A DNA stretch of 64,000 bases from Mimachlamys varia (taxonomy: Eukaryota > Mollusca > Bivalvia > Pectinida > Pectinidae), in NCBI GenBank assembly GCA_947623455.1, contig OX392528.1:55446322-55510321 (forward strand), in the 5' to 3' direction. Position numbers and translations under genes: made by a program. The notes beneath the pieces were generated by a model that saw nothing but the letters and a program-made list of their open reading frames with translations, was not told the origin of the DNA and ran no database searches. This document shows positions 25,301 through 35,922 of this stretch, piece by piece; position 1 is the stretch's first letter, and each line of letters opens with the position of its first letter.

Positions 25301-27390
25301 GGAGAGACTGTTTATGTCTGTGAGAGCTGGCATGGGGGTAGGTGGGGCAGAGACTGTTTGGGTCTGTGAGGGCTGGCCTGGGGGTAGGTGGGGATTAATT
25401 GTGTTTGTTAGAGCTGGCCTGGGGTAGGTGGGGGAGAGACTGTTTGTGTTTGTGAGGGCTGGCCTGGGGGTAGGTGGGGAGAGACTGTTTATGTCTGTGA
25501 GAGCTGGCCTGGGGGTAGGTGGGGCAGAGACTGTTTGTGTCTGTGAGGGCTGGCCTAGGGGTAGGTGGGGCAGAGACTGTTTGTGTCTGAGAGCTGGCCT
25601 GGGGGTAGGTGGAGAGAGACTGTTTATGTCTGTGAGGGCTGGCCTAGGGGTAGGTGGGGAGAGACTGTTTGTGTCTGTGAGGGCTGGCCTGGGGGTAGGT
25701 GGGGAGTGACTGTTTGTGTCTGGTAGAGCTGGCGTGGGGGTAAGTGGGGGAGAGACTGTTTATGTCAGTGAGAGCTGGCCTGGGGGTAGGTGGGGGAGAG
25801 ACTGTTTATGTCTGTGAGAGCTGGCCTGGGGGTAGGTGGGGCAGAGACTGTTTGGGTCTGTGAGGGCTGGCCTAGGGGTAGGTGGGGCAGAGACTGTTTA
25901 TGTCTGTGAGAGCTGGCCTGGGGGTAGGTGGGGCAGAGACTGTTTGGGTCTGTGAGGGCTGGCCTGGGGGTAGGTGGGGAGAGACTGTTTATGTCTGTGA
26001 GGGCTGGCCTGGGGGTAGGTTGGGAGAGACTGTTTGTGTCTGTGAGGGCTGGCCTGGGGGTAGGTTGGGAGAGACTGTTTGTGTCTGTGAGGGCTGGCCT
26101 GGGGGTAGGTGGGGCAGAGACTGTTTGTGTCTGTGAGGGCTGGCCTAAGGGTAGGTGGGGAGAGACTGTTTATGTCTGTGAGAGCTGGCCTGGGGGTAGG
26201 TGGGGGAGAGACTGTTTATGTCTGTGAGAGCTGGCATGGGGGTAGGTGGGGCAGAGACTGTTTGGGTCTGTGAGGGCTGGCCTGGGGGTAGGTGGGGATT
26301 AATTGTGTTTGTTAGAGCTGGCCTGGGGTAGGTGGGGGAGAGACTGTTTGTGTTTGTGAGGGCTGGCCTGGGGGTAGGTGGGGAGAGACTGTTTATGTCT
26401 GTGAGGGCTGGCCTGGGGGTAGGTTGGGAGAGACTGTTTGTGTCTGTGAGGGCTGGCCTGGGGGTAGGTTGGGAGAGACTGTTTGTGTCTGTGAGGGCTG
26501 GCCTGGGGGTAGGTGGGGCAGAGACTGTTTGTGTCTGTGAGGGCTGGCCTAAAGGTAGGTGGGGAGAGACTGTTTATGTCTGTGAGAGCTGGCCTGGGGG
26601 TAGGTGGGGGAGAGACTGTTTATGTCTGTGAGAGCTGGCATGGGGGTAGGTGGGGCAGAGACTGTTTGGGTCTGTGAGGGCTGGCCTGGGGGTAGGTGGG
26701 GATTAATTGTGTTTGTTAGAGCTGGCCTGGGGTAGGTGGGGGAGAGACTGTTTGTGTTTGTGAGGGCTGGCCTTGGATTTTATCTTACTCTCAAGATCAC
26801 AGAGGTAAAATATGTTTAAATCTAAACATGTTCTTCTGAATGTCTTACAGTAAAAGATTTTAGGTGACTTTAGGGTTACAAGTTAGAGATTGACACTTAG
26901 TGATCAATGCAGGCCCATCTGAGAGCGATCTGCTCATGATCAGTGGAATAAAGTTGAATGCTATATTCATAAATACATTGTATGTCTGAATTGATAATCC
27001 CTTAAATTATTATAAAATTAATGTAGTGAATTTATAGGAATGAATGATTTGACATTTCGTAAGAGTTATCTATCTTCCCATGCTCCATCCAGATTGTGGC
27101 TCTTTAAGTCCAGTTTTAACAAGTCATAACTAAGACCAAACAAACCATATTATAAATATTTGAAAAATACATGTTATTATTATTTTAATTTAATGATTTA
27201 ATGTTTTTGTTGTACAGACTTGAGAAATCCAAGGTGGCTGCCAAATGCCGCCGAGATCAGGAGGCTGCAGAGTTTCAGACCCTTACACAACTCCTGCCGA
27301 TGAGTCCGTGTGAGTTGGAGAAACTGGACAAAGCCTCGATCGTCCGACTACTGGTCAGCTACATGGCTGTCAAGAACGTCCTCCAGCGAG
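10347..27390 (+). CDS. Class I bHLH-PAS transcription factor (HIF/SIM/NPAS1-3 group), 5' coding exons
   Basis: Three exons join in frame: 10347-10360 (ATG in CAAACCATGC, donor GTAAGA), 19337-19441 (donor GTCAGT) and 27218-27390 (acceptor TTGTACAG, donor GTAGGT). The protein starts MPTRSLKAVRLDDSPSTGDE, followed by a basic lead-in (KVVRKTKPSR, residues 31-40) whose last codon is split over the second junction. Residues 38-97 form the bHLH: basic region EKSKVAAKCRRDQEAAEF, helix 1 to LLPM, loop SPCELEK, helix 2 LDKASIVRLLVSYMAVK. EKS..AA..RR and LDKAS(I/V).R are hallmarks of HIF-alpha, SIM and NPAS1/3 proteins, which dimerise with ARNT and bind DNA in the nucleus. Ending an exon just after helix 2 is usual for this group; PAS exons should follow. 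RRDQ and LLVSYMAVKNVLQ differ from the usual members, so the subfamily stays open. The start could also be the internal Met at 19392. Confidence 0.8.
10361..11717 (+). other. Start of bHLH-PAS intron 1 (10361-19336)
   Basis: No exon seen. Contains a TATATATGTATATATATATG stretch near 10921 and ordinary AT-rich sequence. The short open frames at 11138-11740 lack any splice or domain support. Confidence 0.5.
11718..15815. repeat. 27-bp minisatellite, about 145 copies, each with a poly(A) signal motif
   Basis: The unit is 27 bp and consists of GTGTACTGTACTA followed by CAATAAACACCCCT. Almost every unit holds AATAAA; variants are ATTAAA, GATAAA and AATAGA. Both edges (11735-11880 and 15712-15745) keep longer 37-49 bp units with an insert like ACCCTCATCCC, whose loss gives the 27-bp core unit. 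Higher-order duplications are visible: a 10-unit (270 bp) block (TATGGTACTACAATAAAC at 12399 and 12669) and a 187-bp block (AATAAACCCCCC at 13894 and 14081). Two 25-bp units (13990 and 14259) shift the frame. All long open frames here result from the period of 27. Confidence 0.97.
15816..17553 (+). other. bHLH-PAS intron 1, unique part
   Basis: No exon recognised. A small inverted repeat GTCCATCATCCGTCCATGAT..GATGGAC sits at 15838-15872, directly after the array. The rest is AT-rich without repeats. Confidence 0.45.
17554..17800. mobile_element. Foldback/MITE family A, copy 3
   Basis: The best preserved copy. The left end ATTGTAAAAGTGGAATTTTT continues CGCCATGTGGAATTTTCGCT; the right end CAAAAATATTGGCTTTTACA is its imperfect reverse complement. 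The middle block TAGTATTTAGGTACACTGTG matches the copies at 641 and 6548. It lies in bHLH-PAS intron 1. Confidence 0.75.
17935..18480. mobile_element. Dispersed element with three ~150-bp internal units (type 1)
   Basis: A header rich in CTGTCCGTCCATCTGTCTGT is followed by three diverged units starting near 18003, 18157 and 18308. Each has GCATTATCTSTGCAATG, then ATATTGAACTGAAATTTGG, then a CAGATACATCATGG-like part and CTAGGTCAAGTT. No reading frame. Elements of the same plan occur at 27780 and 52135. Confidence 0.6.
18481..19336 (+). other. End of bHLH-PAS intron 1
   Basis: No exon seen. A short direct repeat, CAACCTCAACTGACTGT, occurs twice near 18579 and 18600. The T-rich tract before the acceptor (GATTTTGTTTTATGTGTATG then TTGTAG) ends at 19336. 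Confidence 0.5.
19337..19441 (+). CDS. bHLH-PAS gene, coding exon 2
   Basis: The acceptor TTGTAG ends at 19336 and the donor GTCAGT starts at 19442. The 105-nt exon is open in the frame set by exon 1 (first base completes a Ser codon) and ends with AG of an Arg codon completed by exon 3. It is richer in CpG than its surroundings (GACTCGCCGAGTACGGGAGA), as expected of coding sequence. It contains an internal Met at 19392-19394 that may be an alternative start. Confidence 0.75.
19442..21743 (+). other. First part of bHLH-PAS intron 2 (19442-27217)
   Basis: No exon recognised. After the donor comes CAAGGTCAAGGTCAAATTTG. At 20090 the sequence CCACGTACGCGTGATC contains overlapping RCGTG-type cores like those bound by HIF or AHR dimers, which is only a chance-level motif here. 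The rest is AT-rich. Confidence 0.45.
21744..26775. repeat. ~46-bp G-rich minisatellite, roughly 105-110 copies
   Basis: The unit reads GAGAGACTGTTTGTGTCTGT, then GAGGGCTGGCC, then TGGGGGTAGGTGGGG. A 904-bp higher-order period is marked by the odd unit GGGGATTAATTGTGTTTGTT at 25393 and 26297 and by GGTAGAGCTGGCG at 24818 and 25722; a third copy (marker at 26701) has lost about 500 bp. Another marker, GGCATATGCAGGGGGATAGG, recurs at 22431, 23557 and 24007. The G runs are all on the + strand. The array stops about 440 bp before the bHLH exon. Confidence 0.97.
26776..27217 (+). other. End of bHLH-PAS intron 2
   Basis: Unique AT-rich sequence between the G-rich array and the bHLH exon. It ends in TAATGTTTTTGTTGTACAG, a clear acceptor with a T-rich tract. 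Confidence 0.6.
27218..27390 (+). CDS. bHLH-PAS gene, coding exon 3 (bHLH domain)
   Basis: 173 nt between a strong acceptor (ends 27217) and the donor GTAGGT at 27391. Codes for LEKSKVAAKCRRDQEAAEFQ and on to SYMAVKNVLQR plus the first base of a Gly or other G-codon (phase 1). It contains the whole DNA-binding and dimerisation core and is the best supported coding exon in the window. Confidence 0.9.
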
Positions 27391-27779
27391 GTAGGTTTTC
27401 TTTGTTCGGTTATCTGTTAGGGACCGGTCAGCCTTCTTATAGTGGTGTTCCGATTATCAATTTAGTCACCATCTACATATTTTATGTGGAATGTCGATTA
27501 ATATGTCAATAATTCTTGGGATCAACTTTGTTTGGCTTGGAAATATAAGGGAAAAAAAATTGTAATGTTGGAATAATTAAAAAAAAAGTTCTTTGCCATG
27601 TAGTTCATGGATCCTCGGTTATATTCAGAATTAGACGATCATTAGTCAATCATTGATGATTTGTAGATGAGTGATGATCAGTCATGAAATTTAAAACAAC
27701 TCCAGCCCTACATCCTATAGTACACAGACTTATTAAGGCTACGTATTAGAGATACCGGTGCCCTCAGTATTCAGTATGT
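27391..27779 (+). other. Start of bHLH-PAS intron 3 (runs past 64000 unless an exon was missed)
   Basis: No exon seen. Contains ATGATCAGTCATGAAAT-type short inverted motifs near 27668. Confidence 0.5.
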
Positions 27780-28265
27780 CCATTCATTTATCTGTCTAAC
27801 CAAAAATTCAGCTCCTGGCTGATAACTTCAACACTTATCGACCAATTTACGTGAAACTTAGTGAAGATGTTTGGTTTACAAAAAAAAACCTACCTGAGGG
27901 CAAAAAGCAGGGTCAAAGGTCAAGGTCATTAGGTTCAATGGTCAACGTCAAATTTTGCACTCTTTCACTGATGAACATTTTGTTATGACATGAACCAAAG
28001 TTGGTCCGAGTCAACTGACCAAATGTCAAAGTCACTGAGTCAAAGGTCAAATTAACAAGTCAAGGTCAAATTTTGTACCTTTTCACTGATAAACATTTTG
28101 TTATGACATGAAGCAGTTGGTCAGACTTAAACAAGGAATCCACTGTCCCAAAAGTCAAGGTCACCAGGTCAAAGGCCAAGATCCAATTTGCAGCTTTTCA
28201 CTGATGAACATTTTGTTATGACATCATGAAGTAAATTAGGTCATGATCAGAATTCAACAAGGAAG
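27780..28265. mobile_element. Dispersed element with three internal units (type 2)
   Basis: The header TTCATTTATCTGTCTAACCA is followed by CGACCAATTTACGTGAAACT and then three diverged units with TTTTCACTGATGAACATTTT and GTTATGACATGAA, each preceded by AGGTCAAAGGTCAAGGTCA-type words. No reading frame. Same architecture as the elements at 17935 and 52135, but little sequence identity. Confidence 0.55.
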
Positions 28266-30451
28266 TAATTGACCAAGGGTTAACCGTTATAGTTTCCAAT
28301 TTGAGAGAATAATTAAGGCCACTTTTTCCTAATTTGTGAAAAAAAGGTAAAATCAAATTTTCTGTCTCTTAGGATTGCTTATGATAAATTTGTGAGGCAT
28401 TTGATAATGATCCGTGCGGCCGTCTCAACTTGGGCCTCCTTACATCGCGACCTCAATCATAAATAACTTATCTTCAATTACCGTGTTATTCATAAATGAC
28501 AACACAAATACAGTATATATTTTTAAACTTCTTTTGATATTATTTTATTGAAATGAATCTGCTTGTGTCGTCTGGATTTTGTGTACAGAGGGAAACAATC
28601 CTGACTTTCCAACATGGCAGCGTCCTTCAGATTTTTCGATCTTTTACTGAAAAAAAACTTGATACACATCTATCTCATTGTAATTTACGCACCCCCAACT
28701 TTGTTATTTTAATTTCCCTTAAAAAAGTGCGCAGATTACACGAGTTTTTACGGTATGCAGTTTATCTGGTACCTTTTAATATACTTGGTGCACAAGTATA
28801 TCTCCTGACTGTATCTATAGCCACGTATTTTCCTGGCATTAAACTTTTAGAATAGTTTGCTATCATCATCAGAAAATTTAAGTTTTCAAAATAGAAATAT
28901 CACAAAATCTGTAAACAAAATATGTTAACATATGGTTTCTTGTAGAACACAATTTCATTTCCTGATAGATGATAAATCACCAGAATTTCCAGGAAACCTG
29001 ACATGTCTTACAATAGCAAAGGAGAAACATGCATTTTTAAATGATTCATCGCATCCTTATATTTTCTATCAGGTGTCTGAATTATACAGGTTTTTGAATG
29101 ATTCATGTTTGGAAGGGCATTACATTTAAATATTTTTAATACGGCGGTGTCTTCTAAAATAAACAGAAGTGATTTTGTTGTACCGGTCTGATATAGGCCT
29201 AGCTGCAGGCTGCAGGGTCGGAGATGCGTAAAATTGCACAGCGATTCCGATGCGATAATTTTCGGAGTTGTCTGGTCCGTGGCTAGTCTGCAAGGTATTT
29301 TTCAGCACTACACAGCCAGTTGCTATGGATGCAGATGTCTGCAGGAGATGATACAAATGTTGCGATCTTGATCGTTTTGGTGCTTGTTGGAAATATTAGA
29401 ATGTCTGATATCATTTTAATGCCACATTAATGTTTTTTAAAATCTTGATCTTTTTGTGTTTGTTGGAATGTTTTTCAAAATCAGAATACTCTATCTTCAT
29501 TTTAATGTGTGTATAAATGTCAGGGCAGGTTTTTGTCACCAGATTTTATTGCGGAGTTTTGGTGCCGCATTGTTTAGCACTCTACTGCATTGTCTCTTGT
29601 GAAACATTTTGTTGATGTTGATACTGTACTTTGGGAAAATTTGTATATGACTATATTTTGGTTTATTTGGCGCCCTGTGGATGAATGAGCCAAAATTGAA
29701 CACTACAACATTTCACAACAAAAATGGTCGGAACAATATCCGGAATTTAGCAACAATCTTGTCTGTAAATCCCTCCTATTGTAGGAGAACCAGCACAATC
29801 TATATCACTGTATTCTGTGGTCCAGCACTGAGAGATGTTAACAGACTTTCGGTTCATTTACTACATACCCATTACCAATTTCCGCGAGCTATGTTCATAA
29901 AAACGTGTCAATAAAGGTATGCTTTCATCTAAATGTGGAAAATATGACTTGTCATTCTATAGACAGAAAACAAAGTTTGTTAGGAAAAAACCCAACACAA
30001 TGGGAAAGATACCATATGGCTTTCACCAGTGTTTTATGTAATATGTTTTTGTATTATCCGACATATAGGTCACAATTATAGATAAGATTAAGCTGTGAAG
30101 GATTTTTTTTTTTGCAAAACAGGGAAGGCTATAACAAGTTTCCATGCATAGCAAGACCTTAATTGTTAAACATCTTTGTACTTTAAATTTTGGTCTGTGA
30201 ATATCAAAAAAAAAAATGATTTGTGATATTAACGAAGTTGCCCATATATGGGTACATGAAGTATATATATACATGATACAGATTTTCCAAGTGTTTCAGT
30301 AGTACATACGCCTTTCATTTCTCAGCCTAAGACCAGCACATGATAATCAATACTTTCAAACCGCTTTTGTTTTATATTTAGATCGATTGGGGTTTGAATC
30401 GATAGCATTTGAGGTTTTGTTTAAAGTTCCTGTAAGCTTGTCCACAATGTC
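28266..30451 (+). other. bHLH-PAS intron 3, no exon recognised
   Basis: AT-rich with one less AT-rich island at 29170-29300 (CTAGCTGCAGGCTGCAGGGT). Open frames at 28553, 28932, 29126 and 29681 have no domain, no splice context and irregular composition. A PAS-A exon was looked for here and not found. Confidence 0.4.
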
Positions 30452-33400
30452 TTTCTGGCTGTTATATATGTTGTAAGGCTGTTATATATGTTGTAAGGCT
30501 GTTATATATGTTGTAAGGCTGTTATATATGTTGTAAGGCTGTTATATATGTATTGTAAGGCTGTTATATATGTTGTAAGGCTGTTATATATGTTGTAAGG
30601 CTGTTATATATATTGTAAGGCTGTTATATATGTTGTAAGGCTGTTATATATGTTGTAAGGCTGTTATATATGTATTGTAAGGCTGTTATATATGTTGTAA
30701 GGCTGTTATATATGTATTGTAAGGCTGTTATATATGTTGTAAGGCTGTTATATATGTTGTAAGGCTGTTATATATGTTGTAAGGCTGTTATATATGTTGT
30801 AAGGCTGTTATATATGTTGTAAGGCTGTTATATATGTATTGTAAGGCTGTTATATATGTTGTAAGGCTGTTATATATGTTGTAAGGCTGTTATATATGTT
30901 GTAAGGCTGTTATATATGTTGTAAGGCTGTTATATATGTTGTAAGGCTGTTATATATGTTGTAAGGCTGTTATATATGTATTGTAAGGCTGTTATATATG
31001 TTGTAAGGCTGTTATATATGTTGTAAGGCTGTTATATATGTTGTAAGGCTGTTATATATGTTGTAAGGCTGTTATATATGTTGTAAGGCTGTTATATGTG
31101 TTGTAAGGCTGTTATATGTATTGTAAGGCTGTTATATATGTTGTAAGGCTGTTATATATGTTGTAAGGCTGTTATATATGTTGTAAGGCTGTTATATATG
31201 TTGTAAGGCTGTTATATATGTTGTAAGGCTGTTATATATGCTGTAAGGCTGTTATATATGTTGTAAGGCTGTTATATATGTTGTAAGGCTGTTATATATG
31301 TTGTAAGGCTGTTATATATGTTGTAAGGCTGTTATATATGTTGTAAGGCTGTTATATATGTTGTAAGGCTGTTATATATGTTGTAAGGCTGTTATATACG
31401 TTGTAAGGCTGTTATATATGTTGTAAGGCTGTTATATATGTTGTAAGGCTGTTATATATGTTGTAAGGCTGTTATATATGTTGTAAGGCTGTTAGATATG
31501 TTGTAAGGCTGTTATATATGTTGTAAGGCTGTTATATATGTTGTAAGGCTGTTATATATGTTGTAAGGCTGTTATATATGTTGTAAGGCTGTTATATATG
31601 TTGTAAGGCTGTTATATATGTTGTAAGGCTGTTATATATGTTGTAAGGCTGTTATATATGTTGTAAGGCTGTTATATATGTTGTAAGGCTGTTATATATG
31701 TTGTAAGGTTGTTATATATGTTGTAAGGCTGTTATATATGTTGTAAGGCTGTTATATATGTTGTAAGGCTGTTATATATGTATTGTAAGGCTGTTATATA
31801 TGTTGTAAGGCTGTTATATATGTTGTAAGGTTGTTATATATGTTGTAAGGCTGTTATATATGTTGTAAGGCTGTTATATATGTTGTAAGGCTGTTATATA
31901 TGTTGTAAGGCTGTTATATATGTTGTAAGGCTGTTATATATGTTGTAAGGTTGTTATATATGTTGTAAGGCTGTTATATATGTTGTAAGGCTGTTATATA
32001 TGTTGTAAGGCTGTTATATATGTTGTAAGGCTGTTATATATGTTGTAAGGCTGTTAATATGTTGTAAGGCTGTTATATATGTTGTAAGACTGTTATATAT
32101 GTTGTAAGACTGTTATATATGTTGTAAGGCTGTTATATATGTTGTAAGGCTGTTATATATGTTGTAAGGCTGTTATATATGTTGTAGGGCTGTTATATAT
32201 GTTGTAAGACTGTTATATATGTTGTAAGGCTGTTATATATGTTGTAGGGCTGTTATATATGTTGTAAGGCTGTTATATATGTATTGTAAGGCTGTTATAT
32301 ATGTTGTAAGGCTGTTATATATGTTGTAAGGCTGTTATATATGTTGTAAGGCTGTTATATATGTTGTAAGGCTGTTATATATGTATTGTAAGGCTGTTAT
32401 ATATGTTGTAAGGCTGTTATATATGTTGTAAGGCTGTTATATATGTTGTAAGGCTGTTATATATGTTGTAAGGCTGTTATATATGTTGTAAGGCTGTTAT
32501 ATATGTTGTAAGGCTGTTATATATGTATTGTAAGGCTGTTATATATGTTGTAAGGCTGTTATATATGTTGTAAGGCTGTTATATATGTTGTAAGGCTGTT
32601 ATATATGTTGTAAGGCTGTTATATATGTTGTAAGGCTGTTATATGTGTTGTAAGGCTGTTATATGTATTGTAAGGCTGTTATATATGTTGTAAGGCTGTT
32701 ATATATGTTGTAAGGCTGTTATATATGTTGTAAGGCTGTTATATATGTTGTAAGGCTGTTATATATGCTGTAAGGCTGTTATATATGTTGTAAGGCTGTT
32801 ATATATGTTGTAAGGCTGTTATATATGTTGTAAGGCTGTTATATATGTTGTAAGGCTGTTATATATGTTGTAAGGCTGTTATATATGTTGTAAGGCTGTT
32901 ATATACGTTGTAAGGCTGTTATATATGTTGTAAGGCTGTTATATATGTTGTAAGGCTGTTATATATGTTGTAAGGCTGTTATATATGTTGTAAGGCTGTT
33001 ATATATGTTGTAAGGCTGTTATATATGTTGTAAGGCTGTTATATATGTTGTAAGGCTGTTATATATGTTGTAAGGCTGTTATATATGTTGTAAGGCTGTT
33101 ATATATGTTGTAAGGCTGTTATATATGTTGTAAGGCTGTTATATATGTTGTAAGGCTGTTATATATGTTGTAAGGCTGTTATATATGTTGTAAGGCTGTT
33201 ATATATGTTGTAAGGTTGTTATATATGTTGTAAGGCTGTTATATATGTTGTAAGGCTGTTATATATGTTGTAAGGCTGTTATATATGTATTGTAAGGCTG
33301 TTATATATGTTGTAAGGCTGTTATATATGTTGTAAGGTTGTTATATATGTTGTAAGGCTGTTATATATGTTGTAAGGCTGTTATATATGTTGTAAGGCTG

Positions 33401-35922
33401 TTATATATGTTGTAAGGCTGTTATATATGTTGTAAAGCTGTTATATATGTTGTAAGGTTGTTATATATGTTGTAAGGCTGTTATATATGTTGTAAGGCTG
33501 TTATATATGTTGTAAGGCTGTTATATATGTTGTAAGGCTGTTATATATGTTGTAAGGCTGTTAATATGTTGTAAGGCTGTTATATATGTTGTAAGACTGT
33601 TATATATGTTGTAAGACTGTTATATATGTTGTAAGGCTGTTATATATGTTGTAAGGCTGTTATATATGTTGTAAGGCTGTTATATATGTTGTAGGGCTGT
33701 TATATATGTTGTAAGACTGTTATATATGTTGTAAGGCTGTTATATATGTTGTAGGGCTGTTATATATGTTGTAAGGCTGTTATATATGTTGTAGGGCTGT
33801 TATATATGTTGTAAGGCTGTTATATATGTTGTAAGGCTGTTATATATGTTGTAAGGCTGTTATATATGTTGTAAGGCTGTTATATATGTTGTAAGGCTGT
33901 TATATATGTTGTAAGGCTGTTATATATGTTGTAAGGCTGTTATATATGTTGTAAGGCTGTTATATATGTTGTAAGGCTGTTATATATGTTGTAAGGCTGT
34001 TATATATGTTGTAGGGCTGTTATATATGTTGTAAGGCTGTTATATATGTTGTAAGGCTGTTATATATGTTGTAAGGCTGTTATATATGTTGTAGGGCTGT
34101 TATATATGTTGTAAGGCTGTTATATATGTTGTAAGGCTGTTATATATGTTGTAAGGCTGTTATATATGTTGTAAGGCTGTTATATATGTTGTAAGGCTGT
34201 TATATGTATTGTAAGGCTGTTATATATGTTGTAAGGCTGTTATATATGTTGTAAGGCTGTTATATATGTTGTAAGGCTGTTATATGTATTGTAAGGCTGT
34301 TATATATGTTGTAAGGCTGTTATATATGTTGTTGTAAGGCTGTTATATATGTTGTAAGGCTGTTATATATGTTGTAAGGCTGTTATATATGTTGTAAGGC
34401 TGTTATATATGTTGTAAGGCTGTTATATATGTTGTAAGGCTGTTATATATGTTGTAAGGCTGTTATATGTATTGTAAGGCTGTTATATGTATTGTAAGGC
34501 TGTTATATGTATTGTAAGGCTGTTATATGTATTGTAAGGCTGTTATATACGTTGTAAGGCTGTTATATATGTTGTAAGGCTGTTATATATGTTGTAAGGC
34601 TGTTATATATGTTGTAAGGCTGTTATATATGTTGTAAGGCTGTTATATATGTTGTAAGGCTGTTATATATGTTGTAAGGCTGTTATATATGTTGTAAGGC
34701 TGTTATATATGTTGTAAGGCTGTTATATATGTTGTAAGGCTGTTATATATGTTGTAAGGCTGTTATATATGTTGTAAGGCTGTTATATATGTTGTAAGGC
34801 TGTTATATATGTTGTAAGGCTGTTATATGTATTGTAAGGCTGTTATATATGTTGTAAGGCTGTTATATGTGTTGTAAGGCTGTTATATGTGTTGTAAGGC
34901 TGTTATATGTGTTGTAAGGCTGTTATATATGTTGTAAGGCTGTTATATATGTTGTAAGGCTGTTATATATGTTGTAAGGCTGTTATATATGTTGTAAGGC
35001 TGTTATATGTATTGTAAGGCTGTTATATATGTTGTAAGGCTGTTATATATGTTGTAAGGCTGTTATATATGTTGTAAGGCTGTTATATATGTTGTAAGGC
35101 TGTTATATATGTTGTAAGGCTGTTATATATGTTGTAAGGCTGTTATATATGTTGTAAGGCTGTTATATATGTTGTAAGGCTGTTATATATGTTGTAAGGC
35201 TGTTATATATGTTGTAAGGCTGTTATATGTATTGTAAGGCTGTTATATATGTTGTAAGGCTGTTATATATGTTGTAAGGCTGTTATATATGTTGTAAGGC
35301 TGTTATATATGTTGTAAGGCTGTTATATATGTTGTAAGGCTGTTATATATGTTGTAAGGCTGTTATATATGTTGTAAGGCTGTTATATATGTTGTAAGGC
35401 TGTTATATATGTTGTAAGGCTGTTATATATGTTGTAAGGCTGTTATATATGTTGTAAGGCTGTTATATATGTTGTAAGGCTGTTATATATGTTGTAAGGC
35501 TGTTATATATGTTGTAAGGCTGTTATATATGTTGTAAGGCTGTTATATGTGTTGTAAGGCTGTTATATATGTTGTAAGGCTGTTATATGTGTTGTAAGGC
35601 TGTTATATGTGTTGTAAGGCTGTTATATGTGTTGTAAGGCTGTTATATATGTTGTAAGGCTGTTATATATGTTGTAAGGCTGTTATATATGTTGTAAGGC
35701 TGTTATATATGTTGTAAGACTGTTATATATGTTGTAAGACTGTTATATATGTTGTAAGGCTGTTATATATGTTGTAAGGCTGTTATATGTATTGTAAGGC
35801 TGTTATATATGTTGTAAGACTGTTATATATGTTGTAAGACTGTTATATATGTTGTAAGGCTGTTATATATGTTGTAAGGCTGTTATATGTATTGTAAGGC
35901 TGTTATATATGTTGTAAGGCTG
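30452..35922. repeat. 20-bp satellite-like array, about 270 copies
   Basis: The unit is TATATATGTTGTAAGGCTGT. Variants with one or two extra or missing bases (TATATGTATTG, TATATGTGTTG, TAATATGTTG, TATACGTTG) mark a higher-order duplication of about 1507 bp: GTTATATACG at 31391 and 32898, and GTTAATAT at 32053 and 33560. The period is not a multiple of three and the unit contains TAA, so no reading frame spans it. Confidence 0.97.

Noticed and set aside
22398..26631. Many 60-150 codon frames in the G-rich array and in the 17-bp array at 39805-43607
   Set aside because: Repeat-driven frames without start context, splicing or a recognisable protein.
28553..28855. 100-codon frame in intron 3
   Set aside because: No domain, no splice context and AT-driven composition; the same applies to frames at 55465, 60748, 49517, 52702 and 54321.
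29216..29300. Possible PAS exon after GCACAG at 29239
   Set aside because: In the phase needed after the bHLH exon it runs into TAA at once, and the other frame shows no PAS features.
30452..35922. CRISPR array
   Set aside because: Units are head to tail without unique spacers, and the window is clearly eukaryotic. The same holds for the 48-bp and 40-bp arrays.
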